A DNA stretch of 64,000 bases from NCBI RefSeq assembly GCF_017571475.1, contig NZ_JAGETW010000001.1, forward strand, positions 496,001 to 560,000, written 5' to 3'. Numbering within the stretch: position 1 is the stretch's first letter; the number at the start of each line of letters is the position of its first letter. The notes below the pieces were generated by a model. The model made no database searches. It saw only the letters and a list, made by a program, of their open reading frames with translations, and had not been told where the DNA came from. The DNA is from Thiomicrorhabdus sp. 6S3-12 (lineage in GTDB: Bacteria > Pseudomonadota > Gammaproteobacteria > Thiomicrospirales > Thiomicrospiraceae). The translations under genes and the position numbers were made by a program. Shown here piece after piece: positions 8,319 to 18,475 of the stretch.

Positions 8319-10829
8319 ATGAGCGAATCTAAACCGCAAATCACTTCTGACAATGAAATGCCGTCCGTGGGCTCGGCCAAAGAAATTATGGGTGCCGACT
8401 CGGACGCGTCCTCTCCGGAACAGCCTTCCGAGAACAAACCGTCATCCGAGAAGCTGCCTAAAAAATCTTCCGGACGCCGCCTGTTTAAATGGTTTGTCTG
8501 GTTCAATTTTGTCGGTGCATTTTTCGCAATCCCTCTAGCGGCCGGGCTTTTCTACTACCTGACCATCTACCCGACTCTGCCGGAAGTCAGCGAACTTAAG
8601 GAAGTTTCCTACCAGGTTCCTTTGCGCATCGAAACGCAGGACGGCAAGCTGATTACCGAAATCGGCACCAAAAAACGTGTTCCACTTGAGTACCCGGAAA
8701 TTCCCGAACGCATGACGCAGGCGATTATCGCCGCCGAGGATGAGAGTTTCTTCGAACACAACGGTGTCGACTTCAAAGGTCTGGGACGCGCAGTTTATCA
8801 GCTGATCACTACCGGCGAAAAGAAATCCGGCGGCTCGACGATTACCATGCAGGTAGCCCGTAACTTCTTCCTTTCCAAAGAGAAGACCTATCTGCGTAAA
8901 TTGAATGAGATCATTCTGTCCTACAAGATCGAAAACGAACTGTCCAAACAGGAAATACTCGCCCTCTATCTGAACAAGATTTTCCTTGGTTACCGTTCCT
9001 ACGGTGTTGCGGCTGCCGCACAGACTTATTACGGTAAACCGCTTGCCGAATTGACTCTGGACGAGTTTGCGATGATTGCCGGTTTGCCGAAAGCGCCATC
9101 GGCCTACAACCCGATCCGCGATGCGGAAAGAGCCAAATTGCGCCGCAACTATGTTCTGCGTCGCATGAACGAATTGAACTTTATTACCGAACAGGAAATG
9201 CAGGAAGCGCTGGCGGTCGAAGTACATGCCGAGCTGCACGGCCCGATTATTGAAGTCGAAGCGGACTATGTTGCCGAACAGGCACGCGCCTTTGCCTTGG
9301 AGAAATTCGGAGAAGAAGCGTTGCAGAACGGTCTGACTATTGTTACCACTCTGGACAGCCGTCTGCAGCAACAGGCGAGCATTTCGATCCGCCACGGATT
9401 GCAGGAATACGAACGTCGTCACGGCTATCGCGGAGCCATCGAGCAGATTGACCTTGCGGAATTTCAGGACGATCTTCCGGCCTTGATCACTAAACTGCAA
9501 GAAGTCAGCAACTACGGCGACCTGCAGGTTGGTGTGGTCACCGGCTTCAACAAGCAGGGTTCAGACGTTCTGCTGGAGACCGAAGAAGCCGTTCAGATCG
9601 ACTTTAAAACAATGGAATGGGCTGCGCCCTATATCGACGTCAACCGCAAGGGGAAAAGCCCGAAATCGGCTAAAGACGTGCTTAAGGTCGGCGATGTAAT
9701 CTATGTCCAGAAACTGGACGACCAGTGGCAACTGGCTCAGGATCCGCAGGTCGAATCTTCGCTGATTTCCATGGACTCACACAGCGGCCGTATTCTGGCG
9801 ATGGTTGGCGGTTACGACTATTTCCGCAGTAAATTCAACCGCGCCACTCAAGGAAAACGTCAGGTCGGTTCCAATATCAAACCGTTCCTGTATTCGGCGG
9901 CCCTGAACAGCGGTATGAGCGCTGCCAGCACGGTAAACGATGCTCCAGTTGTCTTCCATGACCGCAATCTGGAAGACTACTGGCGTCCTGAAAACTACTC
10001 CGGTCAGTATTACGGCCCGACCCGTCTGCGCAAAGCGCTGGCTTTGTCGCGCAATCTGGTTTCGATCCGTCTTCTGCAGCAGATAGGCATTAATAACGCG
10101 GTCGATTATTTCCAGCGTTTTGACTTCCCGCGAAGTGAAATCAATGCGCATAAAGACCTCTCTCTGGCTCTGGGAAGCGTCGAACTTACGCCGCAGGAAG
10201 TCGCCCGCGGCTATGCGGCTTTCTCTAACGGCGGTTTCCTGATTACCCCTTATCTGATCGACGAAGTACGCGACTTCAACGGGGATACCCTGTATCAGGC
10301 GGAACCAAACCGAGTCTGTAACGAACCGAGCTGTCTGGGCGAAAACAGTCCTCCGCGCATTATCGAAGAACGCAACGCCTACATTATGACCAGCATAATG
10401 CAGGATGTTATTCACTACGGCTCCGGTAAACGTGCCCGCGCTCTGAAACGCGAAGACATCGCCGGTAAAACCGGAACCACTAACGACCAGAAAGACGCCT
10501 GGTTCTCCGGCTTCAATCCGAATATCGTCACTACGGTCTGGGTCGGTTTCGATCAGCCATCGACTCTGGGTCGCTATGAAGTCGGCGGTCGCGCCGCTCT
10601 GCCGATCTGGATGGAATATATGGGCGAAGCACTGAAAGATCAGCCGAACGAACCTTTCAGCATGCCGCAGGGCATCGTCGAAGTACCGATCAACAAGGAT
10701 ACCGGTCTGGCGGTACCGCACGGCACTCCGGATGCCTTATACGAGATCTTCCGCGAAGAGAACGCTCCGGAAGTGCCGAAAATCTCGCAACAACAGATCG
10801 AATCGATCACCGAAGAGTTATTCGATTAG
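8319..10829 (+). CDS. mrcA: Penicillin-binding protein 1A
   Basis: Bifunctional class A PBP of 836 residues that polymerises and crosslinks peptidoglycan at the inner membrane. A cytoplasmic acidic/basic tail of about 65 residues precedes one transmembrane anchor (WFNFVGAFFAIPLAAGLFYY region). Glycosyltransferase motifs: EDESFFEHNGVD, GGSTITMQVARNFFLS. An OB-like insert follows, then the transpeptidase triad: SNIK (in KRQVGSNIKPF), SRN and KTGTT. The long charged N-terminal tail is larger than in E. coli PBP1a. The next gene starts 12 bases after the stop, so the two are probably co-transcribed. Confidence 0.95.
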   Translation: MSESKPQITSDNEMPSVGSAKEIMGADSDASSPEQPSENKPSSEKLPKKSSGRRLFKWFVWFNFVGAFFAIPLAAGLFYYLTIYPTLPEVSELKEVSYQVPLRIETQDGKLITEIGTKKRVPLEYPEIPERMTQAIIAAEDESFFEHNGVDFKGLGRAVYQLITTGEKKSGGSTITMQVARNFFLSKEKTYLRKLNEIILSYKIENELSKQEILALYLNKIFLGYRSYGVAAAAQTYYGKPLAELTLDEFAMIAGLPKAPSAYNPIRDAERAKLRRNYVLRRMNELNFITEQEMQEALAVEVHAELHGPIIEVEADYVAEQARAFALEKFGEEALQNGLTIVTTLDSRLQQQASISIRHGLQEYERRHGYRGAIEQIDLAEFQDDLPALITKLQEVSNYGDLQVGVVTGFNKQGSDVLLETEEAVQIDFKTMEWAAPYIDVNRKGKSPKSAKDVLKVGDVIYVQKLDDQWQLAQDPQVESSLISMDSHSGRILAMVGGYDYFRSKFNRATQGKRQVGSNIKPFLYSAALNSGMSAASTVNDAPVVFHDRNLEDYWRPENYSGQYYGPTRLRKALALSRNLVSIRLLQQIGINNAVDYFQRFDFPRSEINAHKDLSLALGSVELTPQEVARGYAAFSNGGFLITPYLIDEVRDFNGDTLYQAEPNRVCNEPSCLGENSPPRIIEERNAYIMTSIMQDVIHYGSGKRARALKREDIAGKTGTTNDQKDAWFSGFNPNIVTTVWVGFDQPSTLGRYEVGGRAALPIWMEYMGEALKDQPNEPFSMPQGIVEVPINKDTGLAVPHGTPDALYEIFREENAPEVPKISQQQIESITEELFD

Positions 10830-10841
10830 GGAGACGCGACT

Positions 10842-11726
10842 ATGAACTGGCAGGATTTTGCAGAAACGCTCTCCGAGCAACTCGGGCAAACCATTCAGAT
10901 TCATAGCGCCACCCCGGTGTCCGGCGGCGATATCAGTCAGGCTTACAAGCTGCATACCAGCGCCGGTAATTTTCTGCTGAAAACCAATCGCGCCGAATTT
11001 GCCCAGCTTTTCAGCAGTGAACTGCACAGCCTGCAGAAAATCGCCGACTCGCACAGCATTCTGGTGCCGAAAGGGATCGCCAGCGGTCTATTCGACAACA
11101 GCGCCTGGCTGCTGCTCGAGTTCGTTGAAATGACCTCCCATGGCGACGACGCCCAACGCGGACGCGACCTTGCACTGATGCATCAGCACCTCAATCGCAG
11201 CGCCAAGCCTTTCGGTTGGGATGAAAACAACTTTATCGGTCTGACGCCGCAATACAATCACTGGCATAAAGATTGGGTCGAATTTTACGCTCAACAGCGC
11301 CTGACGCCTCAACTGGAAATGGCCGAGCGCAACGGCATGCACCCGGCGACTCTCGACAGCGGTTACCGTCTGATCGAATCACTCGATTTCTGGTTTCAGG
11401 ATTACCGACCCAAAGCCTCTTTACTGCATGGCGATCTCTGGGGCGGTAACAGCGCTTTTACCCGCGGAGGCGATGCCATCATTTTCGATCCGGCCAGCTA
11501 CTATGGCGACCATGAAACCGATCTGGCCATGACCGAACTTTTCGGCGGCTTTTCGCAGGCTTTTTACCGGGGTTATAACGAGGTTTTCACTATCGACAGT
11601 GGATACCAAAGCCGTAAACCGCTGTATAACCTGTACCATATCATCAACCACTTCAACCTGTTTGGCGGTCATTATCAGCAGCAGGCGGCCAATACGATAC
11701 AGTCCTTATTACATCAGGCGGGCTGA
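10842..11726 (+). CDS. Fructosamine kinase / ketosamine-3-kinase family protein
   Basis: 294 residues of the fructosamine-kinase fold, related to aminoglycoside phosphotransferases. Key points: the N-terminal nucleotide-binding lobe with NFLLKTNR, catalytic loop HGDLWGGN, and metal-binding IFDPASYYGDHE. Family members phosphorylate Amadori or ribulosamine adducts on proteins (deglycation repair) and are often linked to core genes. AGGGAGA lies upstream of the ATG, and the gene sits 12 bases after mrcA. The true substrate is not evident. Confidence 0.88.
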   Translation: MNWQDFAETLSEQLGQTIQIHSATPVSGGDISQAYKLHTSAGNFLLKTNRAEFAQLFSSELHSLQKIADSHSILVPKGIASGLFDNSAWLLLEFVEMTSHGDDAQRGRDLALMHQHLNRSAKPFGWDENNFIGLTPQYNHWHKDWVEFYAQQRLTPQLEMAERNGMHPATLDSGYRLIESLDFWFQDYRPKASLLHGDLWGGNSAFTRGGDAIIFDPASYYGDHETDLAMTELFGGFSQAFYRGYNEVFTIDSGYQSRKPLYNLYHIINHFNLFGGHYQQQAANTIQSLLHQAG

Positions 11727-11751
11727 TCGAAACCCGATCCTCCGGATAATT

Positions 11752-11779
11752 TTGTACCCTCGCGCAAAGCCCGTATAAT
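11752..11779 (+). promoter_or_regulatory. Sigma-70 promoter of adk
   Basis: TTGTAC (11752-11757), a 16-base spacer and a perfect TATAAT (11774-11779), ending 42 bases before the adk start codon. Confidence 0.7.
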
Positions 11780-11811
11780 AGTCGGATTTTCGAAATCCAT
11801 TAAAACTTTAG

Positions 11812-12468
<657 letters not shown>

Positions 12469-12494
12469 TCCGCTGACTGTTTCTCTTTACGAAT

Positions 12495-12526
12495 AAAAAA
12501 GGCGCTCAATTTGAGCGCCTTTTTTA
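12495..12526 (+). terminator. Rho-independent terminator of adk
   Basis: AAAAAAGGCGCTCAA / TTTGAGCGCCTTTTTT, 27 bases after the adk stop. The symmetrical A and T tracts mean it can also end transcription of the convergent metal-efflux operon. Confidence 0.9.
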
Positions 12527-12552
12527 GTTGCGGAAACCGCTTCGCCGTCGCT

Positions 12553-12855
12553 TTACAGCCAATCCGGCTCAAGCAGCGGCATTAGCTGCACCTGAATCCC
12601 CCCTCGCGGAAGCTGCTCGCGGATATGCAGGTAAATCGATTTCGACTGCTCACAATCGACCGTCACTTCCAGCATCGTCTTGTTTTTATAACCCGACACC
12701 TGTTCGCTGATATTTTCCAGCGGATAAGTGTGCGCCTGCACCGGCAGAGCGACAAAGGTCAACTGCTCCTGTGGATAGCTTAAAAGCGCATCCGTGACGC
12801 TGTCGTACAGCTCGGAATCAAACTGCAGACGTAAAATACATTGTTTAAATTCCAT
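12553..12855 (-). CDS. DUF3240-type small protein of the metal-efflux operon
   Basis: 100 residues, last gene of the heavy-metal RND operon, starting 3 bases after the pump gene. Sequence features fit DUF3240, a ferredoxin-like PII-type fold: an opening beta strand (CILRLQFDSELYDSVTDALL), a middle THTYPLENISEQVSGYKNK-like segment (positions about 42-60) and a closing strand ending LMPLLEPDWL. Family members accompany Czc/Cus-type pumps and are suspected metal or nucleotide sensors; their role is not settled. AGGAAGGA lies 10 bases before the ATG. Confidence 0.7.
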   Translation of the reverse strand: MEFKQCILRLQFDSELYDSVTDALLSYPQEQLTFVALPVQAHTYPLENISEQVSGYKNKTMLEVTVDCEQSKSIYLHIREQLPRGGIQVQLMPLLEPDWL

Positions 12856-12858
12856 AGC

Positions 12859-15800
12859 TTATTGTCCTTCCTGAGTTGCTTGATCACAACATTTAACCGG
12901 ATTGAAACGACGGTAGATAATCGGCAATATCAACAGTGTCAACAGGGTCGAGCTGATCAGTCCGCCGATCACCACGATCGCCAGCGGACGCTGTATTTCC
13001 GAGCCCGGGCCTGTGGCAAACACCAGCGGAACCAGACCCAGCGCAGCAATCGAAGCGGTCATCAGAACCGGGCGCAGACGGCGCATGGCACCTTGCACCA
13101 CGACCTTGCCGATCTCCATCCCTTCCGACAGCAGCTGGTTGAAGTAACTGATCATCACCACCCCGTTCAGAACCGCGATACCAAGCAGTGCGATAAATCC
13201 GACCGACGCCGGAACCGAAAGATATTCACCGGTTATCCACAGGGCCATAACGCCACCGATCAGTGCGAATGGCACGTTCGCCATAACCATGACCGCCTGC
13301 GGAATCGAACCGAAAGTACTGAACAGGATCAGGAAGATCAGCACCAGTGCGATCGGCACCACAATACTCAAAGTCTGAGCGGCACGCTGCTGATTCTCGA
13401 ACTGTCCGCCCCACTCGAAATAATAACCGGCTGGAATATCCAGTTCTTTAGCCTTGGCTTTGGCCTCTTCAACAAAGCCGACCAGATCGCGACCGGACAC
13501 ATTACTGACTACGACCGCAAAACGCTTACTTTGCTCACGCTGGATCGAAACCGGCCCTTCAACTTCTTGCGCATTCACCAGCTGGCTCAACAGAACCGTC
13601 TGCATACCAAACGGACTGTTGACCGTTACCGGCTGCTGCAGCATGGCATTAATCGAACTTTTCTTATCCTCGTCGGCACGCACCATTAAAGGAACACGGC
13701 GAATTCCCTGATAAAGGTAACCGACTTCCAGTCCGTTGATCTGTACGCGCAGCATTTCTTCCACCTGAGCGACGCTCAAACCGAGTCGGCCCGCCATCTG
13801 ATGATTGACCTGCAGCTGCAGATAACGCAGACCGTCGTTGGTCGGTGTAAAAACGTCCTGAGCGCCATCGATTCCCTCAACCATGGTCACCATTTTCTTG
13901 GCCACTTCATTCAGCTCCTGAGGGTTGTCACCGAAAATCTTGATCGCGACATCACCGCGCGCCCCGGTCAGCATTTCATCGACACGCATCTGAATCGGCT
14001 GCGTAAAGGCATAATTCACGCCCGGAAAATGACTTTCCAGGGTCTGACGAATCACCTCGATCAGTTCGTCCTTCGTCTCCATGCGCCACTCTTCTTTCGG
14101 CTTCAAGACCAGAAAGGAATCGGTATCATTCAGACTCATCGGATCCATACCGATTTCATCGGAACCGACACGGGCGACAATTCGAGTAATCTCCGGCACT
14201 TCCTCCAGCAAAGCGGCCTGAATGCGACGATCCAGTTCCGTCGAAGCGTCCAGACTGACCGACGGATTCTTCTCGATCTGCAGAATGACATAGCCTTCGT
14301 CCATTTCCGGAATAAAGGTTTTACCGACCTGAGTAAAGCCGATCACAGCGACGACCAGAGCGATCAAGGCACCGCCGACGACCTTCTTGTCATTCGCCAG
14401 ACTCCATTTAAGAGCCGGCTGGTAGAAGGCGCTGATTTTACGGATCAGCCACGGCTCCTGATGCGAAGGCTTGCCGAGAATGAACGACGCCAGCGTCGGA
14501 ATCACCGTCAGGGATAGCAACAGAGATCCGCCGAGCGCAAATATGATTGTTACCGCGACCGGAACAAACAGCTTACCTTCCAATCCTGACAGCGTCAGCA
14601 ACGGCAGGAAGACCGTCATAATAATCAGGATCCCGGAAATAACCGGCACCGAGACCTCTTTCAAGGCACGGAAGATGATATGCATCTTCGGTAATCGTTG
14701 CCCCTGATGCAGCGCTTTTTCCTGGTGGGAGACGATATTTTCAACCACCACCACGGCCGCATCCACCAGCATCCCGATGGCAATCGCCAGACCGCCAAGC
14801 GACATCAGGTTGGCGGAAAGACCGAACCAGCGCATTAGAATAAAGGTTGTCAGAGCCGCCAGCGGCAGGATCAGCGCCACCGTCAGCGCGGCGCGCACAT
14901 TCCCCAAAAAGACCAGCAAAACCAACAGAACCAGCACTACCGCTTCAAGCAATGCTTTGGAAACCCCGTAAATTGCGGTATTAACCAGATCGCTTCGGTT
15001 ATAGAAAGCACTGACCTCGATTCCTTTCGGAAATGCCGGTTCCAGATCGGCTAGTCGTGCCTGAACGCCTTCGACCACATCGCGGGCATTAGCGCCACGC
15101 AGCGCCATAACCAACCCCTGCACCGCTTCGGATTTACCATTCTGAGTTACCGCGCCGTTACGATAGATCGAATCAATTTCAACCTTAGCGACATCGGCCA
15201 CTCGGATCGCGGCACCGTTTTGATAAGCGACCACCAGATTTTCGATGGTTTCAATCGATTCCAGATTACCCTGAGTTCGAACCAGAAGAACTTCTTCACC
15301 CTGATTCAATCGCCCGGCACCATCGTTGCGGTTATTTTCCTGCAATACCTGGATCAAACGATCCAGCCCGATCTCGCGCGCCGCCATTTTCTGATAATCC
15401 GGCTTAACCGCGTACACACGCGCCAATCCGCCCAGAACGTTGACATCGGCAACGCCCGGAACCGACCGCAAGGCCGGACGAATCACCCAGTCGAGCAGGT
15501 CGCGTTTTTGCATATTGCTCAGGCCATCGCCTTCGATGGTAAACATAAAGACATCACTCAGAGGCGTCGATAAAGGCGCCATACCGCCGGTCACGCCGGG
15601 AGGCAGATCGGCATTACCGAGACGTTCCGCCACCTGCTGTCGCGCCCAATAGATATCGGTGCCCTCTTTAAAATCGAGCGTAATATCCGCCAGCGAGTAT
15701 TTCGCCAGCGAGCGCAAGACTTCCTGTTTCGGCAGTCCGAGCAACTCCAGTTCCAACGGCGCAATCACGCGCTGCTCGACTTCGGATGGCGTCATCCCCG

Positions 15801-15960
15801 GCGCTTTGAAAATCAGCTTCACCTGCGTCGGAGAAACATCCGGAAAGGCATCGATTGGAATCTTCTGGAAAGCTTGCCAGCCACCGCCGACAACCGCCAG
15901 AACCAGCAGCAGAACCAGCGTCCGCTGCACTAAAAAGAACTGTAAAAATCGACTTAACAT
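12859..15960 (-). CDS. Heavy-metal RND efflux pump (CzcA/CusA family)
   Basis: 1033-residue inner-membrane proton antiporter that exports metal cations through a tripartite complex. It has the RND layout: helix near the N-terminus, large periplasmic loop, six helices, second loop, five helices. Helix 4 carries AIGMLVDAAVVVVEN with the proton-relay Asp and Glu. The pattern AIAIGxLVDAA without the CzcA-type DFG suggests the HME3/HME4 (Cu/Ag or other) subclass rather than the Zn/Co/Cd CzcA type, but specificity cannot be read reliably from this. Start 15960 is 4 bases from the adaptor stop. Confidence 0.9.
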   Translation of the reverse strand: MLSRFLQFFLVQRTLVLLLVLAVVGGGWQAFQKIPIDAFPDVSPTQVKLIFKAPGMTPSEVEQRVIAPLELELLGLPKQEVLRSLAKYSLADITLDFKEGTDIYWARQQVAERLGNADLPPGVTGGMAPLSTPLSDVFMFTIEGDGLSNMQKRDLLDWVIRPALRSVPGVADVNVLGGLARVYAVKPDYQKMAAREIGLDRLIQVLQENNRNDGAGRLNQGEEVLLVRTQGNLESIETIENLVVAYQNGAAIRVADVAKVEIDSIYRNGAVTQNGKSEAVQGLVMALRGANARDVVEGVQARLADLEPAFPKGIEVSAFYNRSDLVNTAIYGVSKALLEAVVLVLLVLLVFLGNVRAALTVALILPLAALTTFILMRWFGLSANLMSLGGLAIAIGMLVDAAVVVVENIVSHQEKALHQGQRLPKMHIIFRALKEVSVPVISGILIIMTVFLPLLTLSGLEGKLFVPVAVTIIFALGGSLLLSLTVIPTLASFILGKPSHQEPWLIRKISAFYQPALKWSLANDKKVVGGALIALVVAVIGFTQVGKTFIPEMDEGYVILQIEKNPSVSLDASTELDRRIQAALLEEVPEITRIVARVGSDEIGMDPMSLNDTDSFLVLKPKEEWRMETKDELIEVIRQTLESHFPGVNYAFTQPIQMRVDEMLTGARGDVAIKIFGDNPQELNEVAKKMVTMVEGIDGAQDVFTPTNDGLRYLQLQVNHQMAGRLGLSVAQVEEMLRVQINGLEVGYLYQGIRRVPLMVRADEDKKSSINAMLQQPVTVNSPFGMQTVLLSQLVNAQEVEGPVSIQREQSKRFAVVVSNVSGRDLVGFVEEAKAKAKELDIPAGYYFEWGGQFENQQRAAQTLSIVVPIALVLIFLILFSTFGSIPQAVMVMANVPFALIGGVMALWITGEYLSVPASVGFIALLGIAVLNGVVMISYFNQLLSEGMEIGKVVVQGAMRRLRPVLMTASIAALGLVPLVFATGPGSEIQRPLAIVVIGGLISSTLLTLLILPIIYRRFNPVKCCDQATQEGQ

Positions 15961-15963
15961 AGA

Positions 15964-17103
15964 TTACTCACCCTGCTCTGCGTCGCTTTGTGACAGGAAA
16001 GCCAGTTTGATTGCCGTCGTACCGTGCGAAACAACCTTCGGTGCACTCAAAACGTCGCTCTTCTTGCTTGAGAAGTACAGATAGTCGCCGTCAATCTGGC
16101 GAATCTCGATCGGCAGACTTTCAACCTGGTTCTCGGCTGTCTGTAAAAAGACCACGGCCTGTCCGTCCAGCTGAGCAACCGCATTGCGCGGAGCGCGGAA
16201 TGTTTGTTGCCCCGGCATCATGAAGCGTACCTGTAACGCCTGTCCCGGAAGGATTTTCGCTGCGGAATTATCCAGCAGAACATGCACTTCGACTTTCTGC
16301 GTCAAAGGGTCAACCATCTGCTCGATATGATGAACTTCCCCGATTTGCGAATAGCCTTCTACCGAAACCTGCATTCCTTCGTTCAACTTGGCGACGAATT
16401 CCACCGGCACCAACACATTGAGCATAATCGGATTAACCGGCCCGAGCGCGAAAAGCTTCTGATTCTGCTCGACTCTTTCGTTAAGACGCACCGCCACTTC
16501 GAACAGAGCACCGTCGATTGGCGAAACAATCGATAACTGCGTGCCTTGAACCTTGTTCGTGCTCAGCAGACGTTCAATTTTGTCAGCGGCGAAACCGATC
16601 AATTTCAGCGTTTCCACTCTTTGAACTTTGGCTGCCTGCAGACGACTGACTTCCGCCTGAGCCTGCTGCAACTGTTTGGCCGAAGCCACTCCGCTGTTAT
16701 GCAGCTGCTTGGTACGTTTCAGCGATTGATAAGCCAGATTCAATTCCGCGCTGATACCGAGTAACTCGCTCTGAATCGCCGCCAACTCTGCACTGTCGAG
16801 CGTAGCGATCTCTTCACCCTTGACGACCTGACCGTGCACCTTATTCAGGCGAACGATCTTTCCGCTGACCGGACTGGAATAATTCTGCACCTCTTTCAAA
16901 GGCATCATCGCCTCGGCCTGAAAGAGAATTGACGGAACCATTGAGGACTTTTCCGCCTGAGCGGTTTGCACGCCCATCGCTTGCCATTGCTGAGCATTCA
17001 ACGTTAACGGGGTTTGCGCCAGTGCGCTATGACTGGCCAAAAGAGAAACGAAAGCCAGAGAAAGCCCCAATCCCTTTGCTTTGATAATGTGATGAACTGT
17101 CAT
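15964..17103 (-). CDS. Periplasmic adaptor of the metal RND pump (CzcB/CusB type)
   Basis: 379-residue membrane fusion protein bridging pump and outer-membrane channel. Signal peptide ends near SHSALAQ. A lipoyl-like half (GKIVRLNKVHGQVVKGEEIATLDS), a coiled-coil hairpin (about residues 110-165, SELLGISAELNLAYQSLK) and the returning half (IVSPIDGALFEVAVRLNERV) are all present. AGGAGT lies ahead of the ATG. No extra N-terminal metal-binding domain or His-rich tail is seen. Second gene of czcCBA order. Confidence 0.88.
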   Translation of the reverse strand: MTVHHIIKAKGLGLSLAFVSLLASHSALAQTPLTLNAQQWQAMGVQTAQAEKSSMVPSILFQAEAMMPLKEVQNYSSPVSGKIVRLNKVHGQVVKGEEIATLDSAELAAIQSELLGISAELNLAYQSLKRTKQLHNSGVASAKQLQQAQAEVSRLQAAKVQRVETLKLIGFAADKIERLLSTNKVQGTQLSIVSPIDGALFEVAVRLNERVEQNQKLFALGPVNPIMLNVLVPVEFVAKLNEGMQVSVEGYSQIGEVHHIEQMVDPLTQKVEVHVLLDNSAAKILPGQALQVRFMMPGQQTFRAPRNAVAQLDGQAVVFLQTAENQVESLPIEIRQIDGDYLYFSSKKSDVLSAPKVVSHGTTAIKLAFLSQSDAEQGE

Positions 17104-17157
17104 TCAAGACTCCTGAAATTTGATCTGTTACTAAATTCGATTCTAAATTCGGCTTAA

Positions 17158-18384
17158 TTAATTCGAACTGAGACTGTGGCCGTAGATTTGATTCAACTCG
17201 GCCGTTGCAAAGCCCAACTCGACTTCGGTCGTAGCCAACTGACGTTGAGCCATTAGAAATTCCTGCTGCACCCGCAAAAGCGATTCAATGGAAACCGCCC
17301 CCAGCTGATAGGCTTTTTGCATCATCTGCAGCTTTTCCTGATTCAATTGCAAATTCTTCTGCCAAAGCGACTGTTGTTTCTGCAGATCGAAAAGTCGCTG
17401 TTCGCCGCTGACCATTTTCTGTTGCAGATCCAGTTTGGCCTGCGCCAGATTGACTTTCTGCTCGGTCAATTTTTCGCGTTCCATGGCAATGGATACCCGG
17501 CGCTGCTGATCCAGGCCGAGCGGTACGCTGAACTCGGCAATCAAAGTACTGTGATCGGTTCCGGGGTTGCTGTCATGCTTGGCCCCGAAATAAAAGCTCG
17601 GTGGCGCGGTCTTGCGCGATTGGGCGACAGACAGCTGCGACTGGGCAAGATTCTGCTGCGCTTGCAGCCATTTCAGCTGAGGATGCGCTGTTTCATCAAG
17701 CTTGGCCAGCAGTTTCTCTTCCAGATTTTGCGGAAGGTTTGCTTCCTGAGTCCACAAAGTGAATTGCTGCTGCGCCAGTTGCAGCTGATGACTGACCGCT
17801 TCAAGCTCGGCTTCCTGTTTGACCGTCTCGCTTTGCGCCAGAAGACGTTCCAGCTGCGTTGCATCACCGGCCTGATATTTCAGTTCGACCTTCTGCTGCA
17901 GCTCTTGACTTTGCGCAAGCGCTTCTTTGGCGGTAGCGAATTGAACCTGAGCCCGTTTCAACTGCCAGCTAAGCTCGCGAACCTTGGCCGAAGCCTGCCA
18001 TCGCAGATAGGTTTGCTGAATTTCGGGAAGCGCCTGATAAGCACCGGCAACGTCATTCAGCGGCTTCTGTCGACCCGGCAACTGCAAGGCCGCCGAAGCG
18101 CCGACTTCGTAATTACGCAGATCATCGTTGCTCATCAGCGCATCGTTTTCATAATGCAGCGTCAATTCGACATCTTCGGAGATCCAACGCTCGGACTGTT
18201 TACGATAGGTTTTGGCCAGATCCTGCCAATCCTGCTGCTTAAGCGTCTGCGGCTGCTGCTGCAAAACCTTATCGATCAGACCCGCATAGTCGCCCGAGAC
18301 CGTACTGTCCGCCAGAACCGGAGCGGACAATAAGGCTCCGGAGAGAAAAATAGAAAAATAACGTTTCCAAACGTACATAGACAT
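17158..18384 (-). CDS. Outer-membrane efflux channel (CzcC/TolC family)
   Basis: 408 residues with a signal peptide (ending around APVLADS) and two long coiled-coil repeats rich in Gln, Leu and Ala typical of TolC-like channels: SAKVRELSWQLKRAQVQ and MEREKLTEQKVNLAQAKLD. First structural gene of the pump operon. The start could be ATG 18384 or ATG 18378; AGGA lies 3 and 9 bases upstream respectively, so 18378 is a real alternative. The 91 bases to the sensor kinase stop contain an inverted repeat that may be an operator. Confidence 0.88.
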   Translation of the reverse strand: MSMYVWKRYFSIFLSGALLSAPVLADSTVSGDYAGLIDKVLQQQPQTLKQQDWQDLAKTYRKQSERWISEDVELTLHYENDALMSNDDLRNYEVGASAALQLPGRQKPLNDVAGAYQALPEIQQTYLRWQASAKVRELSWQLKRAQVQFATAKEALAQSQELQQKVELKYQAGDATQLERLLAQSETVKQEAELEAVSHQLQLAQQQFTLWTQEANLPQNLEEKLLAKLDETAHPQLKWLQAQQNLAQSQLSVAQSRKTAPPSFYFGAKHDSNPGTDHSTLIAEFSVPLGLDQQRRVSIAMEREKLTEQKVNLAQAKLDLQQKMVSGEQRLFDLQKQQSLWQKNLQLNQEKLQMMQKAYQLGAVSIESLLRVQQEFLMAQRQLATTEVELGFATAELNQIYGHSLSSN

Positions 18385-18436
18385 CGATCCTGTTTCGGTA
18401 GTTTGAGGCTAGCCTAAACGGCCAAGCTGAAATAAA

Positions 18437-18459
18437 CCTGAAAATAGAGCAATTTCAGG
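18437..18459. promoter_or_regulatory. Inverted repeat ahead of the metal-pump operon
   Basis: CCTGAAA and TTTCAGG face each other across 9 bases, about 55 bases upstream of the czcC-like start and 17 bases past the kinase stop. It is a candidate binding site for the adjacent response regulator or a minor attenuator hairpin; there is no T run, so it is not a classical terminator. Confidence 0.4.
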
Positions 18460-18475
18460 AGGATTCTGGGAAAAA

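Noticed and set aside
17317-18333. Open plus-strand frame of 338 codons opposite the CzcC-like gene
   Set aside because: Shadow frame: no binding site, no domain, and the minus strand encodes a clear TolC-type protein. Similar long antisense frames over rimK (34229-35197), the receptor and the chelatase were dropped for the same reason.
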